Counted from the stretch's first letter, positions 1-8,252 are shown. The stretch: DNA of 64,000 nt from Bhargavaea cecembensis DSE10 (GCF_000348905.1 NZ_AOFT01000010.1:61005-125004), one strand, 5' to 3'. Numbers and translations: made by a program. The notes: a model not told the origin generated them from the sequence alone.

Positions 1-414
1 CGGCTTGAGATGACAAAGCTTGCGATCCGCGGCAACCCTGATTTCACGGTTGAGCCCATCGAGGTGGAGTCGGGAGGGGTTTCCTACACCTCCCGGACGC
101 TGGACCTGCTCCGTGAACGGGAACCCAAATCGGATTTTTCGTTCATCATCGGCGGCGACAGCATCGAACATCTGCATACGTGGTATGACATCGATTCGCT
201 CATGGATAAAGTGCAGTTCATCGGTGTACCCCGTCCGGGCAGCAGCGCATCCGGCCGGTACCCGGTCAGAATGGTCGGCATCCCGCAGATTGATCTGTCC
301 TCGACCATCCTGAGGGACAAACTCGGAGCGGGGCGTTCGGTCAAGTATCTGATTCCGGACCCGGTGATCCGCTTTATCCGCGAGGAGGGATTGTATGGAA
401 CCCGAACGCCTTAA
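1..414 (+). CDS. nadD: Nicotinate-nucleotide adenylyltransferase NadD, 5' end missing
   Basis: The reading frame is open from the first base, so the gene starts upstream of the window; about the first third is missing, including the nucleotide-binding GGTFDPxHxGH segment known from the family. The visible part carries the NadD-typical FIIGGDS and WYDIDSL segments, QFIGVPRPG, and the C-terminal SSTxLR signature (around base 300) of the nucleotidyltransferase fold. NadD adenylates nicotinate mononucleotide to deamido-NAD in cytoplasmic NAD synthesis. It overlaps yqeK by 20 bases, the usual Bacillales arrangement, so the two are likely translationally coupled. Confidence 0.95.
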   Translation, partial: RLEMTKLAIRGNPDFTVEPIEVESGGVSYTSRTLDLLREREPKSDFSFIIGGDSIEHLHTWYDIDSLMDKVQFIGVPRPGSSASGRYPVRMVGIPQIDLSSTILRDKLGAGRSVKYLIPDPVIRFIREEGLYGTRTP

Positions 415-973
415 AATCGAGGCGGAAAGGCGTCTTCCATCCGGCCGTTACCAGCATGTCCTGCGGGTTGCGGAAACGGCGATGATTCTCGCGGACCGTT
501 TCGGGGAAGACAAAGAAAAAGCGGAGACTGCCGCGCTCCTTCATGATTTGGCTAAGGCCATGCCGAAAGAGGACCTGAAGCGGATCGTGGAGTCTGAAGG
601 CGATCCTGTCGCCGTACTCGGATTTCATCATGAGCTGTGGCATGGCCCGGCGGGGGCTGTGATCGCCCGTGATGAGTTCGGGATCCGCGATGCCGATATT
701 TTGGCTGCCGTCCGGTTCCACACAACGGGACGCGCCGGCATGTCCCGCCTTGAAAAAATCATTTTTATAGCAGACATGATTGAGCCGGGCAGGAATTTTC
801 CCGGGGCGGATCAGCTGAGGGAGGAGGCGGAGCGCTCGCTTGAAGATGCGCTTATTGCGTGCAGCGCACACAGCCTCCAGTACCTGGCCTCCGTCCGCGC
901 CGCCATCCACCCGGACACACTCCGGTGCTACAATGACAGTCTCTCGCAAGGAAAGGGTGCAATGAACCGATGA
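395..973 (+). CDS. yqeK: HD-domain hydrolase YqeK (symmetrical Ap4A hydrolase family)
   Basis: A 192-residue HD-superfamily protein. The metal ligands are visible: H21 in the YQHVLR segment, H50-D51 in LLHDLAK, H83, H109 in VRFHT and D127 in IADMIEP, the pattern of YqeK. Characterised homologues hydrolyse diadenosine tetraphosphate symmetrically to two ADP using iron; that activity is assumed here. The ATG at 395 lies inside the end of nadD and follows GAGGAGGG at 383-390. Its stop overlaps the rsfS start (ATGA), so nadD-yqeK-rsfS-yqeM form one tightly packed operon. Confidence 0.93.
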   Translation: MEPERLKIEAERRLPSGRYQHVLRVAETAMILADRFGEDKEKAETAALLHDLAKAMPKEDLKRIVESEGDPVAVLGFHHELWHGPAGAVIARDEFGIRDADILAAVRFHTTGRAGMSRLEKIIFIADMIEPGRNFPGADQLREEAERSLEDALIACSAHSLQYLASVRAAIHPDTLRCYNDSLSQGKGAMNR

Positions 974-1317
974 CAAACCAGACATTGCTTGAAACGGTAT
1001 ACAATGCCGCAGATGATAAAAAGGCGGCCGATATGGTCGTCCTGAATATGCAGGGAGTTTCTCTTCTCGCTGATTATTTCCTGATCTGCCACGGAAATTC
1101 CGACCGGCAGGTACAGTCGATCGCACGCGAGATCAAGGACAAGGCCGAAGAAGCCGGCTTTGACGTAAAGCGGCTCGAGGGATTCGACTCCGCGCGCTGG
1201 ATCCTGGTCGACCTCGGCGACGTGGTCGCCCATGTTTTCCACAAAGATGAGCGGGCTTATTATAATCTCGAGCGCCTGTGGGGAGATGCGCCGGAACTGG
1301 AAATGGAAGGTCAATGA
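970..1317 (+). CDS. rsfS: Ribosomal silencing factor RsfS
   Basis: A 115-residue protein of the RsfS/Iojap family, full length for Bacillales. The conserved core DYFLICHGNSDRQV and the later GFDSARWILVDLGDVVAHVF are present. RsfS binds ribosomal protein L14 on the 50S subunit and blocks joining to 30S, slowing translation in stationary phase or starvation. The start codon overlaps the yqeK stop in ATGA, and its own stop overlaps the next methyltransferase start in the same way, so coupled translation is expected. Confidence 0.95.
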   Translation: MTNQTLLETVYNAADDKKAADMVVLNMQGVSLLADYFLICHGNSDRQVQSIAREIKDKAEEAGFDVKRLEGFDSARWILVDLGDVVAHVFHKDERAYYNLERLWGDAPELEMEGQ

Positions 1318-2057
1318 ACGGAGAATCCTACCGCGCATTCGCCGCGGTCTATGATCTGCTCATGGAAGACATTCCCTATGGCCGCTATGCGGAATGGGTC
1401 CGGGAAATTGCCGGGCCCCCGGAGAATCAGAAGCTGCTGGATGTCGGATGCGGCACGGGGGTGCTGACAGAACGTTTTGCCCGTGACGGTTACCGCGTGA
1501 CGGGGATTGACCTGTCCGGTGATATGCTTTCGGTCGCAAGGGAGCGCTTCAATGAAGCGGGTCTTGAGGGAATGTTTTTTGAACAGGCGATGCAGGAGAT
1601 GGAAGGGCACTCCGGCTATGATCTGGCGGTGATCGCCATCGACTCGCTGAACTATGTAACGGAAGTTGAGGAAGTGGCCGCCGTGTTCAAGCAAGTTTAC
1701 AGCGCGCTGAACCCGGGAGGCCGCCTGCTGTTTGATGTCCATTCCCCCTATAAGATGACCGAACTGTTCCTGGATGGGCCGTTTACCGCGGACCTGGACG
1801 GGGTTTCGTATATCTGGCATACGTATCCCGGTGAGGAGCCGCTTTCCGTAGAGTCGGAAATCAGCTTTTTCATCCGGCGGCCGGACGGGCTTTATGTGCG
1901 TCAGGAGGAGTTTCATCTGCAGCGGACTTTCACGCCGGATACGTATATCCGCCTTCTTGAAGAGGCGGGCTTTGCTGTCCGTTCGGTCACCGCTGACTGG
2001 ACGGGAGACGCTCCTGCGGAAAACAGCGAACGCATCTTTTTCCATGCCGTAAGGTGA
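1314..2057 (+). CDS. yqeM: SAM-dependent methyltransferase YqeM
   Basis: A 247-residue class I methyltransferase. Motif I (LLDVGCGTGVLTERFA, about residues 42-57) and the following acidic strand end VTGIDLS bind S-adenosylmethionine; the substrate is unknown. A longer frame begins at 1278, but the ATG at 1314 overlaps the rsfS stop (ATGA) and follows a GGAAGG-type ribosome site, and gives the family start. It is the fourth gene of the nadD operon and sits just before the comE genes, as YqeM does in B. subtilis; comER, found next to it there, is absent. Confidence 0.9.
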   Translation: MNGESYRAFAAVYDLLMEDIPYGRYAEWVREIAGPPENQKLLDVGCGTGVLTERFARDGYRVTGIDLSGDMLSVARERFNEAGLEGMFFEQAMQEMEGHSGYDLAVIAIDSLNYVTEVEEVAAVFKQVYSALNPGGRLLFDVHSPYKMTELFLDGPFTADLDGVSYIWHTYPGEEPLSVESEISFFIRRPDGLYVRQEEFHLQRTFTPDTYIRLLEEAGFAVRSVTADWTGDAPAENSERIFFHAVR

Positions 2058-2061
2058 AGCT

Positions 2062-2089
2062 TTTCAAATCGTCACACTTCGGGTATAGT
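2062..2089 (+). promoter_or_regulatory. Candidate sigma-A promoter for comEA region
   Basis: TTTCAA and TATAGT hexamers separated by 16 bases lie just after yqeM. The -10 is good and the -35 mediocre. It would give a short leader containing a small reading frame at 2102-2146 before comEA. No ComK-box pair was recognised. Confidence 0.4.
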
Positions 2090-2101
2090 GAAGGAGACTC
2101 C

Positions 2102-2146
2102 ATGAACCGCCATCCCCGGGAGGGAACCTTTTCTTGGAATGGCTGA
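2102..2146 (+). CDS. Possible 14-residue leader peptide overlapping the comEA start
   Basis: ATG at 2102 follows AAGGAG at 2091-2096 with five bases between, a stronger site than that of comEA itself. The frame encodes 14 residues and stops at TGA 2144-2146, past the TTG start of comEA at 2134 and just before the ATG at 2149. Translation of this peptide would carry ribosomes across the comEA start, so it could couple or attenuate comEA expression. It could also be the remnant of a former comEA start displaced by an indel. No homologue is recognised. Confidence 0.4.
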   Translation: MNRHPREGTFSWNG

Positions 2147-2754
2147 AGATGAACTGGAGGAAGCTGATCCCCCCGATCGCGGCTTCCGTCCTGATTTTGA
2201 CGTTTATCCTGTATACGAAAAGCCATACCGCGGGCGTGCCTGCGGAATCATTCATACCAGCTTCTGACGGGTTGGACCCGATCAGTGCCGATGACCGTGC
2301 GGATCCGTCCGCAACGGTCATTTTTGTTGATGTGAAGGGGGCGGTCGAAAAGCCGGGTGTCTACAAGGCGGAGGACGGGGACCGGGTCATCGACGCTGTC
2401 GCCAGGGCGGGCGGTTTTCTTCCGGATGCAGTGCCGGATGCGATCAACCATGCGGAGCGGCTGCGGGACGAGATGGTCATTTATGTGCCGTTCCTCATGC
2501 CGGAAGGTGCTGAAGAAACCGGCGCAGCCGCTCCTCCTCCCGTGTATGGGGCGGACGACGGAAAGGTGAATCTTAATACTGCGGAGGCCGGGGAGCTCAT
2601 GACCCTGCCGGGGATCGGTCCCGCGAAGGCCGAAGCGATCATCGCCCACCGGACCGAGCATGGCCCTTTTTCCGATCCGGCAGGTCTTATGGACGTCAGC
2701 GGAATCGGGGAAAAGACATTTGCCGCCCTCGAGGAGCTGATCACCGCAAAATGA
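2134..2754 (+). CDS. comEA: Competence DNA receptor ComEA
   Basis: A 206-residue membrane-anchored DNA-binding protein for transformation. A single N-terminal membrane segment (about residues 10-27) is followed by a flexible stretch, an SLBB-type beta-grasp domain (FVDVKGAVEKPGVY, about 68-120) and two helix-hairpin-helix motifs (VNLNTAEAGEL, LPGIGPAKA, VSGIGEKT; about 146-206) that bind double-stranded DNA outside the membrane. The TTG start at 2134 is about ten bases after a GGGAGGG site; ATG at 2149 is the alternative. ComEA hands DNA to the ComEC channel encoded two genes downstream. Confidence 0.93.
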   Translation: MEWLKMNWRKLIPPIAASVLILTFILYTKSHTAGVPAESFIPASDGLDPISADDRADPSATVIFVDVKGAVEKPGVYKAEDGDRVIDAVARAGGFLPDAVPDAINHAERLRDEMVIYVPFLMPEGAEETGAAAPPPVYGADDGKVNLNTAEAGELMTLPGIGPAKAEAIIAHRTEHGPFSDPAGLMDVSGIGEKTFAALEELITAK

Positions 2755-2824
2755 CATTGAATACCGGCCCGCACACCGATACACTGAAGATAAGAGTTTT
2801 GTAATGTTACAGGAGGCGGACTTC

Positions 2825-3385
2825 ATGGAGCGGATTAGTTGGGATCAATTTTTCATGGCGCAGAGCCATTTGCTGGCACTCCGGAGCACATGCACGAGAC
2901 TGTCGGTCGGTGCGACGATCGTCCGTGACAACCGGATTGTCGCCGGTGGCTACAACGGATCGATATCGGGAGGCGACCATTGCATCGATAAAGGGTGCTA
3001 TGTCGTCGACGGCCATTGTGTCAGGACGATCCACGCAGAGATGAACGCACTTCTTCAGTGCGCAAAATACGGTGCACCGGTTGCGGGTGCCGAAATTTAC
3101 GTCACCCATTTCCCGTGTCTGCAGTGCACGAAAGCGATCATCCAGGCCGGGATTTCCAAGCTGGTCTACGCGGAGGATTATAAGAATAATGAGTATGCCC
3201 AGCAGCTTCTCCAGCAGGCCGGCGTACGGGTGCTTAAAGTTCCGTTTGAGGAGCGCGAAGTCGATTTTCTCTCACAGGAGAAAATCGGGCTCTACGAGGA
3301 ACTTCTGGGCAGGCTGAAAGAAGCCGGCGCACCTGAGGAAGAGCTTGAGGCATACGGCAGGAAGGTGAAGGAACTATTCGGCTGA
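2825..3385 (+). CDS. comEB: dCMP deaminase ComEB
   Basis: A 186-residue zinc-dependent cytidine/deoxycytidylate deaminase. The catalytic HAE triad is at residues 70-72 and the zinc cysteines are C98 and C101 (PCLQC). It converts dCMP to dUMP, feeding dTMP synthesis; despite its place in the comE operon, the B. subtilis homologue is not needed for DNA uptake. The start at 2825 is chosen because AGGAGG lies at 2811-2816 and the MERISW beginning matches the family; an in-frame ATG at 2804 lacks this support. Confidence 0.94.
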   Translation: MERISWDQFFMAQSHLLALRSTCTRLSVGATIVRDNRIVAGGYNGSISGGDHCIDKGCYVVDGHCVRTIHAEMNALLQCAKYGAPVAGAEIYVTHFPCLQCTKAIIQAGISKLVYAEDYKNNEYAQQLLQQAGVRVLKVPFEEREVDFLSQEKIGLYEELLGRLKEAGAPEEELEAYGRKVKELFG

Positions 3386-3402
3386 GGCTGATTGAAAATC
3401 CG

Positions 3403-5670
3403 ATGATGTATCTGGCTTTGCCGGTCCTGGCAGCGGCGGCCGCCAGCACGGTGTCATTGCTGTTTATGGCACTGCTGCTCCCATCCGCCGCGGCTGCAGC
3501 CGTGAAAAGGGAATCTCCGGCCGTCTGGCTGGCATTCATGGGAATCGCTGCGGCGTCATTTGCCTGGTTCAGCTCCGGTGAAAAGCAGGATCAATATACG
3601 TCCGTACCGGAAGAGATTGTCTGGACGGATAAAGTATCGGAATCAGGCGGACTGTTGAGAGGATTCGCAGAAGATTCCAATGGCAACAAATGGTATGTCA
3701 ATTACCGGTTCCGCTCCGAAACAGAACGGGACCGGTTTTTCCGTGAGGGCATTGCCGGACATCGTTATCTCGTCCGGGCAAAGAAGGAAGAACCTGATCC
3801 GGCAGCCCATCCATACGCCTTTGACATGGCGGCGTGGCTCCGTTCCGAAGGGGCAGCAGGGATCCTGGAACTGCAGGAAGCCGAGCCTGCCGGTGCGGCT
3901 CCCGGAATGTCCGCTGCACTCAGAAGATGGAGGGCGGCCCTGGGCAGCCACATCCGGACTCACTTTCCCGAACCGGTCTCTGCCGAAGCGGAAGCGCTTA
4001 TCATCGGGGAGCGGTCAGCCACGGAACCGCATGATGAACGGGCCTACAGAAGGCTTGGCATCACGCATCTGTTTGCGATTTCCGGACTTCATGTCGGAAT
4101 TCTGGTTTATCTGCTCAGGGAGGGCCTGATGAGGCTCGGTTTCAGGACCCATATTGTCAGGACCGGACTGACGATGTTCCTTCCCGTTTATGCGATGCTG
4201 GCCGGCGGGGCGCCCCCCGTATGGCGGGCTGTCCTCATCTCGCTGATGCTTCTCGTTCCTGAATCCAAGTCCGGAAAACCAAGGCTGGATTTTCTCCTTT
4301 CCGCAGGCATGATTGTATTTTTGCTCGTCGACCCCCACGCCGTCTCCAAACCCGGCTTCCAGATGAGCTACCTTGCAGCGTTTGCGCTGATCCATTCTTC
4401 CGTCATCCTTTCATCGGCACGCGGCGCCCTTCACCAGACATGGCTGGTCACAGTCATCTGCCAGGTTGCGGTCACCCCGGTGCTCCTCTATCATTTCTTC
4501 GAGACATCCATTTCTTCTTTTGCCGCCAATCTGCTGTTTGTCCCTCTTTTTTCTGCCATCATCCTTCCTGCCAACCTGATCTTGCTTTTGCTGACTTTTA
4601 TCCTTCCCCAAGCGGCTGGCCTGCTGTTTGCCCTATATGTCCCGTTCCGCGAAGTCCTGGCAGGATTCATCCTGCTGTGTGCAAAAATTCCGCTGAGTGT
4701 CTGGACGCCGGGAAGGCCGGAACTCCCGTCGCTTCTATTGCTGATCGCCGCGGTTTTCATCTTCTTTTGGCTTCTGGAAAAACGCAGAAATGGGGCGGGG
4801 GCAGCCGTTCTGCTTACGGCCTGCTGTCTCGTACATGCCGTTCCATATGCCGATCCGTCAATTCATGTCACGTTCATCGATGTTGGCCAGGGTGACTCTG
4901 CATTGGTGGAACTCCCATACCGGCGCAGTGTCATCCTCATCGATACCGGCGGAAGGCTTCTTTTTGATGGGGAGGAGCGGCAGGAGAAGGGAGGTGTCGG
5001 GGAGCGGGTGGTCGTCCCTTATTTGAAGGGCCGGGGAATCACCAGGGTGGACAAACTGGTCCTGTCGCACCCGGACGCGGACCATGCGGAAGCGGCAGAC
5101 GAAGTATTGGGGGAGATCCGTGCAGGCGAGATCCATATCGGACCCGGCACTTATGGTGAGGGAGGGTATGCGGAAGTGATCGGGATAGCGGGGGACAGAG
5201 GCATTCCGGTCAGGGAGATGATTGCGGGAAACGGCTGGACGGAAGGGAGGACGTTTTTCCGCTACCTCAGCCCAGTGGAGGGGGAATACCGGGGCAACAA
5301 TGACTCTCTGGTTCTGCATATGGAACATGATGACTTTCGGGTGCTGTTCACCGGGGACCTGGAGGAAGAAGGGGAAAACCAGGTGATCGTTAATTATGCG
5401 GACTTCTTCCCGGTGACCATCCTCAAGGCAGGCCATCATGGCAGCCGGACATCCAGCGGTGCGCCGTTTATCGGGGCCGCCAGACCATCGGTTACGATCT
5501 TTTCTGCCGGCAGGGAAAACCGATACGGCCATCCGCATCCCGAAGTCACGGAGCGTTTCAGGGAGGCAGGGCTTCCGGCTGTTTCCACTGCGGATTACGG
5601 GACGATGACTTTTTCTTTCCGGTCCGGAAAGGGCATGTCGGTCGTGCACCGCCAAACTGAAGGGAAATAA
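3403..5670 (+). CDS. comEC: DNA internalisation channel ComEC/Rec2
   Basis: A 755-residue polytopic membrane protein. The N-terminal half contains several hydrophobic segments, an external OB-like domain and the competence domain (FAISGLHVGILVYLL near residue 225). The C-terminal third is a metallo-beta-lactamase-like domain: FIDVGQGDSA about 490, SHPDADHAE about 555, FTGD about 648 and AGHHGS about 676. ComEC forms the channel for single-stranded DNA; the lactamase-like domain is proposed to degrade the non-transported strand. Length agrees with the B. subtilis protein. No clear ribosome site precedes 3403, so the exact start (3403 or 3406) is uncertain. Confidence 0.94.
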   Translation: MMYLALPVLAAAAASTVSLLFMALLLPSAAAAAVKRESPAVWLAFMGIAAASFAWFSSGEKQDQYTSVPEEIVWTDKVSESGGLLRGFAEDSNGNKWYVNYRFRSETERDRFFREGIAGHRYLVRAKKEEPDPAAHPYAFDMAAWLRSEGAAGILELQEAEPAGAAPGMSAALRRWRAALGSHIRTHFPEPVSAEAEALIIGERSATEPHDERAYRRLGITHLFAISGLHVGILVYLLREGLMRLGFRTHIVRTGLTMFLPVYAMLAGGAPPVWRAVLISLMLLVPESKSGKPRLDFLLSAGMIVFLLVDPHAVSKPGFQMSYLAAFALIHSSVILSSARGALHQTWLVTVICQVAVTPVLLYHFFETSISSFAANLLFVPLFSAIILPANLILLLLTFILPQAAGLLFALYVPFREVLAGFILLCAKIPLSVWTPGRPELPSLLLLIAAVFIFFWLLEKRRNGAGAAVLLTACCLVHAVPYADPSIHVTFIDVGQGDSALVELPYRRSVILIDTGGRLLFDGEERQEKGGVGERVVVPYLKGRGITRVDKLVLSHPDADHAEAADEVLGEIRAGEIHIGPGTYGEGGYAEVIGIAGDRGIPVREMIAGNGWTEGRTFFRYLSPVEGEYRGNNDSLVLHMEHDDFRVLFTGDLEEEGENQVIVNYADFFPVTILKAGHHGSRTSSGAPFIGAARPSVTIFSAGRENRYGHPHPEVTERFREAGLPAVSTADYGTMTFSFRSGKGMSVVHRQTEGK

Positions 5671-5671
5671 A

Positions 5672-5703
5672 AAACGGAGGCTCCGGTTTGCCGGAAGCCT
5701 CCG
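5672..5703 (-). terminator. Terminator of yqzM
   Basis: An 11-base stem (GGAGGCTCCGG / CCGGAAGCCTCC, one mismatch) followed on the minus strand by a T-run. There is no T-run on the plus side, so comEC transcripts may not end here. Confidence 0.75.
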
Positions 5704-5709
5704 CCCTGA

Positions 5710-5844
5710 TCAGCCTGCAACGAGTTCAATAACTGTCGCAATGACGAAGATCAGCGAAAAGAATACAAAGGATACGATGAAGCCCACGCCCGAGTCGATG
5801 ACATCGTTGCGCTTCGTCTGCGGGTTCTGTTCGAATTCGTTCAT
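5710..5844 (-). CDS. yqzM: Small membrane protein YqzM
   Basis: A 44-residue protein. It begins MNEFEQNPQTKRNDVIDSG, followed by a hydrophobic segment rich in F, I and V and a short tail, closely resembling B. subtilis YqzM, which lies in the same place between comEC and holA and in the same orientation. AGGAGGGG precedes the ATG by a normal distance. One membrane-spanning helix (about residues 21-42) is predicted. Function is unknown. It is convergent with comEC and has its own terminator. Confidence 0.88.
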   Translation of the reverse strand: MNEFEQNPQTKRNDVIDSGVGFIVSFVFFSLIFVIATVIELVAG

Positions 5845-6018
5845 TGCTACCCCTCCTATGGTTCCCCCATATTATAAGGGATGATGTAGAAAAAAGCTAT
5901 AACGTACAAGGCAATCCCGGCCGGTTCACCAGAGGTTCATGAAACTTTCACAAACTATGGAGAGGACCGGCTTCATGTATAATAGAAAAACAGGCTCAAG
6001 CGAAACGGAGTGTTCACG

Positions 6019-7041
6019 ATGTTTACGGATAGTTGGAGAAACATGGCCAAAGGGGAAGTTGCCCCGGTCTACCTGATCAGCGGCCCGGAGATGTATTTTT
6101 TTGATGAAACCGAGAAACGGCTGAAGGATGCCATGCCTGATGCCGCAACGTCGGAACTTACGACATTCGATCTGGATGAAACTCCGGTTGAAGCGGTGAT
6201 CGAGGAAGCGGACACGTTCCCTTTCTTCTGTGACCGGAAACTGATCATCGCAAGAAACGCGTCATTCCTGAAAGCAGCCGACAAAGGGAAGGAAAAAGTG
6301 GAACATGACCTGGACAGACTGATGGACTGGCTTGCCCACCCGCCGGAAAGTGCGGTCGTCCTGTTTCTCGCCCCGTATGAAAAACTGGATGCCCGGAAAA
6401 AGGTGGTCAAGGCATTCCGCAAACATGCGGTCTGCCTGGAAGCGGAACCGCTCAAAACCCATGATGTCGAAACATGGGTCAAACAGGAGGCGGCCCGATT
6501 GGGAAACAGCATCTCGGACAGCGCCGTCCGTTTGCTGATCGAAACGGCCGGAGAGGATCTGGTCCGCCTCCGGTCGGAGCTGGAAAAGCTGTCGCTCTAT
6601 GCCGGAGAGGAGAAGGGCATCGGTGACGGCGACGTCAGCCTGCTCGTGGCCAAAACACCTGAAGACGATGCATTCAAGCTTCTGGATGCCTATATGCAGG
6701 GAGACTCCGGCAAGGCACTGACCATCTACAGGGATCTTCTGCAGAACAAAGAGGAGCCGATCCGCCTGAACGCACTTCTTGCCAACCAGGTGCGGCTCAT
6801 GATCCAGGTGAATGCCCTCAAGAAGAAGGGGTACCAGCAGCACCAGATTGCGAAGCAGCTCAAGGTGCACCCGTACCGGGTCAAACTGATTCTGGAGAAC
6901 CGGAAACTCGCGGACGACGCGCGCCTGCTCGGAACCCTATCCAGACTCGCAGACGCCGATCTCCGGCTCAAAACAGTATCAGGAAACAGAGAAAGGGTCC
7001 TCGAACTGGTGCTGATGCAAAAGGTGGGCGGAAGAAAATGA
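6019..7041 (+). CDS. holA: DNA polymerase III delta subunit HolA
   Basis: A 340-residue clamp-loader delta subunit. Features of the family include VYLISGPEMYF near the N-terminus, LFLAPYEKLDARKK about residues 115-128, and the C-terminal helical collar domain with KVHPYRVKL. Delta opens the beta sliding clamp for loading onto primed DNA. The ATG at 6019 is preceded at nine bases by CGGAG; an upstream in-frame GTG at 6010 is less likely. A TATAAT at 5978-5983 may be the -10 of its promoter, but no good -35 was found. The name YqeN is used in B. subtilis. Confidence 0.92.
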   Translation: MFTDSWRNMAKGEVAPVYLISGPEMYFFDETEKRLKDAMPDAATSELTTFDLDETPVEAVIEEADTFPFFCDRKLIIARNASFLKAADKGKEKVEHDLDRLMDWLAHPPESAVVLFLAPYEKLDARKKVVKAFRKHAVCLEAEPLKTHDVETWVKQEAARLGNSISDSAVRLLIETAGEDLVRLRSELEKLSLYAGEEKGIGDGDVSLLVAKTPEDDAFKLLDAYMQGDSGKALTIYRDLLQNKEEPIRLNALLANQVRLMIQVNALKKKGYQQHQIAKQLKVHPYRVKLILENRKLADDARLLGTLSRLADADLRLKTVSGNRERVLELVLMQKVGGRK

Positions 7042-7043
7042 AC

Positions 7044-7089
7044 AGACTGCAGACCGTGCCCAAAGGCCCGGTTCTGCAGTCTTTTTTTG
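7044..7089 (+). terminator. Terminator after holA
   Basis: GACTGCAGA (7045-7053) pairs with TCTGCAGTC (7073-7081), followed by seven T residues. Confidence 0.88.
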
Positions 7090-7172
7090 TACTTGGTTCC
7101 ATAGGAAATGCGGCTTTTGCATGGGATTCCGGAAGTACCCCAACTCCCAATAAAAAGATTATTTCTAAAGGG

Positions 7173-7201
7173 TTGCACCCCTGAGAGAATCGGGGTATAG
7201 T
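7173..7201 (+). promoter_or_regulatory. Sigma-A promoter of the orphan gene at 7307
   Basis: TTGCAC, 17 bases, TATAGT. The spacer has CCCC...GGGG arms. Transcription would begin near 7208, leaving a leader of about 100 bases before the start codon. Confidence 0.65.
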
Positions 7202-7306
7202 ACGGGTGAATTATGGTCTGCCGCACTCTGAGCCTATTGTTTAAAGTTCTATTATTGCCCCAGCCACTGCCCAGGCTTCACCGAAAAATCCCATGAGGTG
7301 ATTGAA

Positions 7307-7642
7307 ATGATGGATGATCAAATCCACGGCTTGCTCAGCAAAGAATACAAATGTGCAGTCATTAAGGTAGGTTCCGAAACAGCGGCCATTCTGATTAACC
7401 GCAAAAGGAAAATCGGGCTGAAAAAACGTGTGGCGGGCATGCTGCCGGTGTACCACTATGAGAAATGGGAAGAAGAGCTGGACCGCTGGGAGTACCGGCC
7501 GGTCGGATTTTGGAACATCTTTTCGAGAAAGTTCATCCATTCCACCATCGCCATCTGCATGGATGATACTGAAAAAGTCGTCTACTGGCGCTACCTGACA
7601 TCTGCAGAAAAGATGCAATTGCCATTTTCCCGGGTTCTGTGA
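7307..7642 (+). CDS. Hypothetical protein, 111 residues, not recognised
   Basis: I do not recognise this protein. It is a soluble, basic and tryptophan-rich sequence with no signal peptide or membrane helix. The middle contains KRKIGLKKRV, the second half a WEEELDRWEYRPVGFW segment and a final strand-like region VVYWRYL. The ATG at 7307 follows TGAGGTGA; an in-frame GTG at 7298 lies within that site. It stands alone between holA and rpsT, with its own promoter (7173-7201) and terminator, and has no counterpart here in B. subtilis, so it may be an accessory or lineage-specific gene. Coding seems likely from the ribosome site, promoter and terminator. Confidence 0.65.
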   Translation: MMDDQIHGLLSKEYKCAVIKVGSETAAILINRKRKIGLKKRVAGMLPVYHYEKWEEELDRWEYRPVGFWNIFSRKFIHSTIAICMDDTEKVVYWRYLTSAEKMQLPFSRVL

Positions 7643-7690
7643 TTTATTGATTCGGGTAAGAACAGAGACAGTAAAATAACCAAGCCCCAT

Positions 7691-7727
7691 TCTCCCCGAA
7701 GATGCGTCTATTTTCGGGGAGTTTTCT
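7691..7727 (+). terminator. Terminator of the orphan gene
   Basis: CTCCCCGAA (7692-7700) and TTCGGGGAG (7713-7721), followed by TTTTCT. Confidence 0.85.
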
Positions 7728-7795
7728 CTACATTAATAAGAAGTGAACCAAAGCTCTCATAAAAAAGAATTTAGTGAGGCATCATATGTTTGCAC

Positions 7796-7836
7796 ATAAA
7801 AAACCGCCCGGAATCCGGCAGGCCGGATCAGGACGG
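7796..7836 (-). terminator. Terminator of rpsT
   Basis: On the minus strand an imperfect stem built on GATCCGG/CCGGATT, extended by CCGTCC/GGGCGG, ends in six T residues. Confidence 0.8.
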
Positions 7837-7855
7837 TCGATAAGCCGAGTAATCA

Positions 7856-8107
7856 TTACTGGGCTTTTTTCGTAAGGCGGGATTTTTGGCGGGCTACGGT
7901 GTTCTTGTGGATCAGCCCTTTGTTTGCCGCTTTGTCGAGTTTTTGGATCGCATCTTTCAGAAGCTCTTGTGCGTTGTCGTCGTTGTTGGCAATCGCCGCT
8001 TCCGCTTTTTTCATCGCTGTACGCATTGCAGATTTCTGCGTTGTGTTTTGAGCGCTGACAGCTTCGTTCTGGCGGATTCGTTTAATCGCTTGTTTGCTGT
8101 TTGCCAA
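7856..8107 (-). CDS. rpsT: 30S ribosomal protein S20
   Basis: An 83-residue S20, lysine- and alanine-rich, with ANSKQAIKRIRQNE at the start and GLIHKNTVARQKSRL at the end, as in the family. S20 binds 16S rRNA helices in the 30S body. The start is a TTG at 8105-8107: GGAGGTGA lies just upstream at ideal distance and the protein then begins exactly where homologues do, whereas the ATG 15 bases upstream would put the ribosome site inside the gene. In several bacteria a weak start contributes to S20 autoregulation; that is only a possibility here. Confidence 0.93.
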   Translation of the reverse strand: MANSKQAIKRIRQNEAVSAQNTTQKSAMRTAMKKAEAAIANNDDNAQELLKDAIQKLDKAANKGLIHKNTVARQKSRLTKKAQ

Positions 8108-8180
8108 TGGATTCACCTCCATTCAAGGTCGGATCATGAAGCGGCCCGCTTGCCGGGCCTGCCTTTATGCAACAGACAAC

Positions 8181-8209
8181 ATTCTACCAAAACTGAAGGT
8201 TGATTGCAA
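8181..8209 (-). promoter_or_regulatory. Sigma-A promoter of rpsT
   Basis: On the minus strand TTGCAA (8204-8209), 17 bases, TAGAAT (8181-8186). The start would be near 8174, leaving a leader of about 65 bases. Confidence 0.7.
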
Positions 8210-8223
8210 TCATGAAACGCAAA

Positions 8224-8252
8224 GAATATTCCCTTGACACCCGGGCATACTG
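8224..8252 (+). promoter_or_regulatory. Forespore sigma-G-like promoter of gpr
   Basis: GAATA (8224-8228), 17 bases, CATACTG (8246-8252) fits the known sigma-G/sigma-F pattern (gHATR, then cATWMTA). In B. subtilis gpr is transcribed in the forespore. The start would fall next to the GGAGGTGA ribosome site at 8257-8264, giving a very short leader. Confidence 0.6.
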
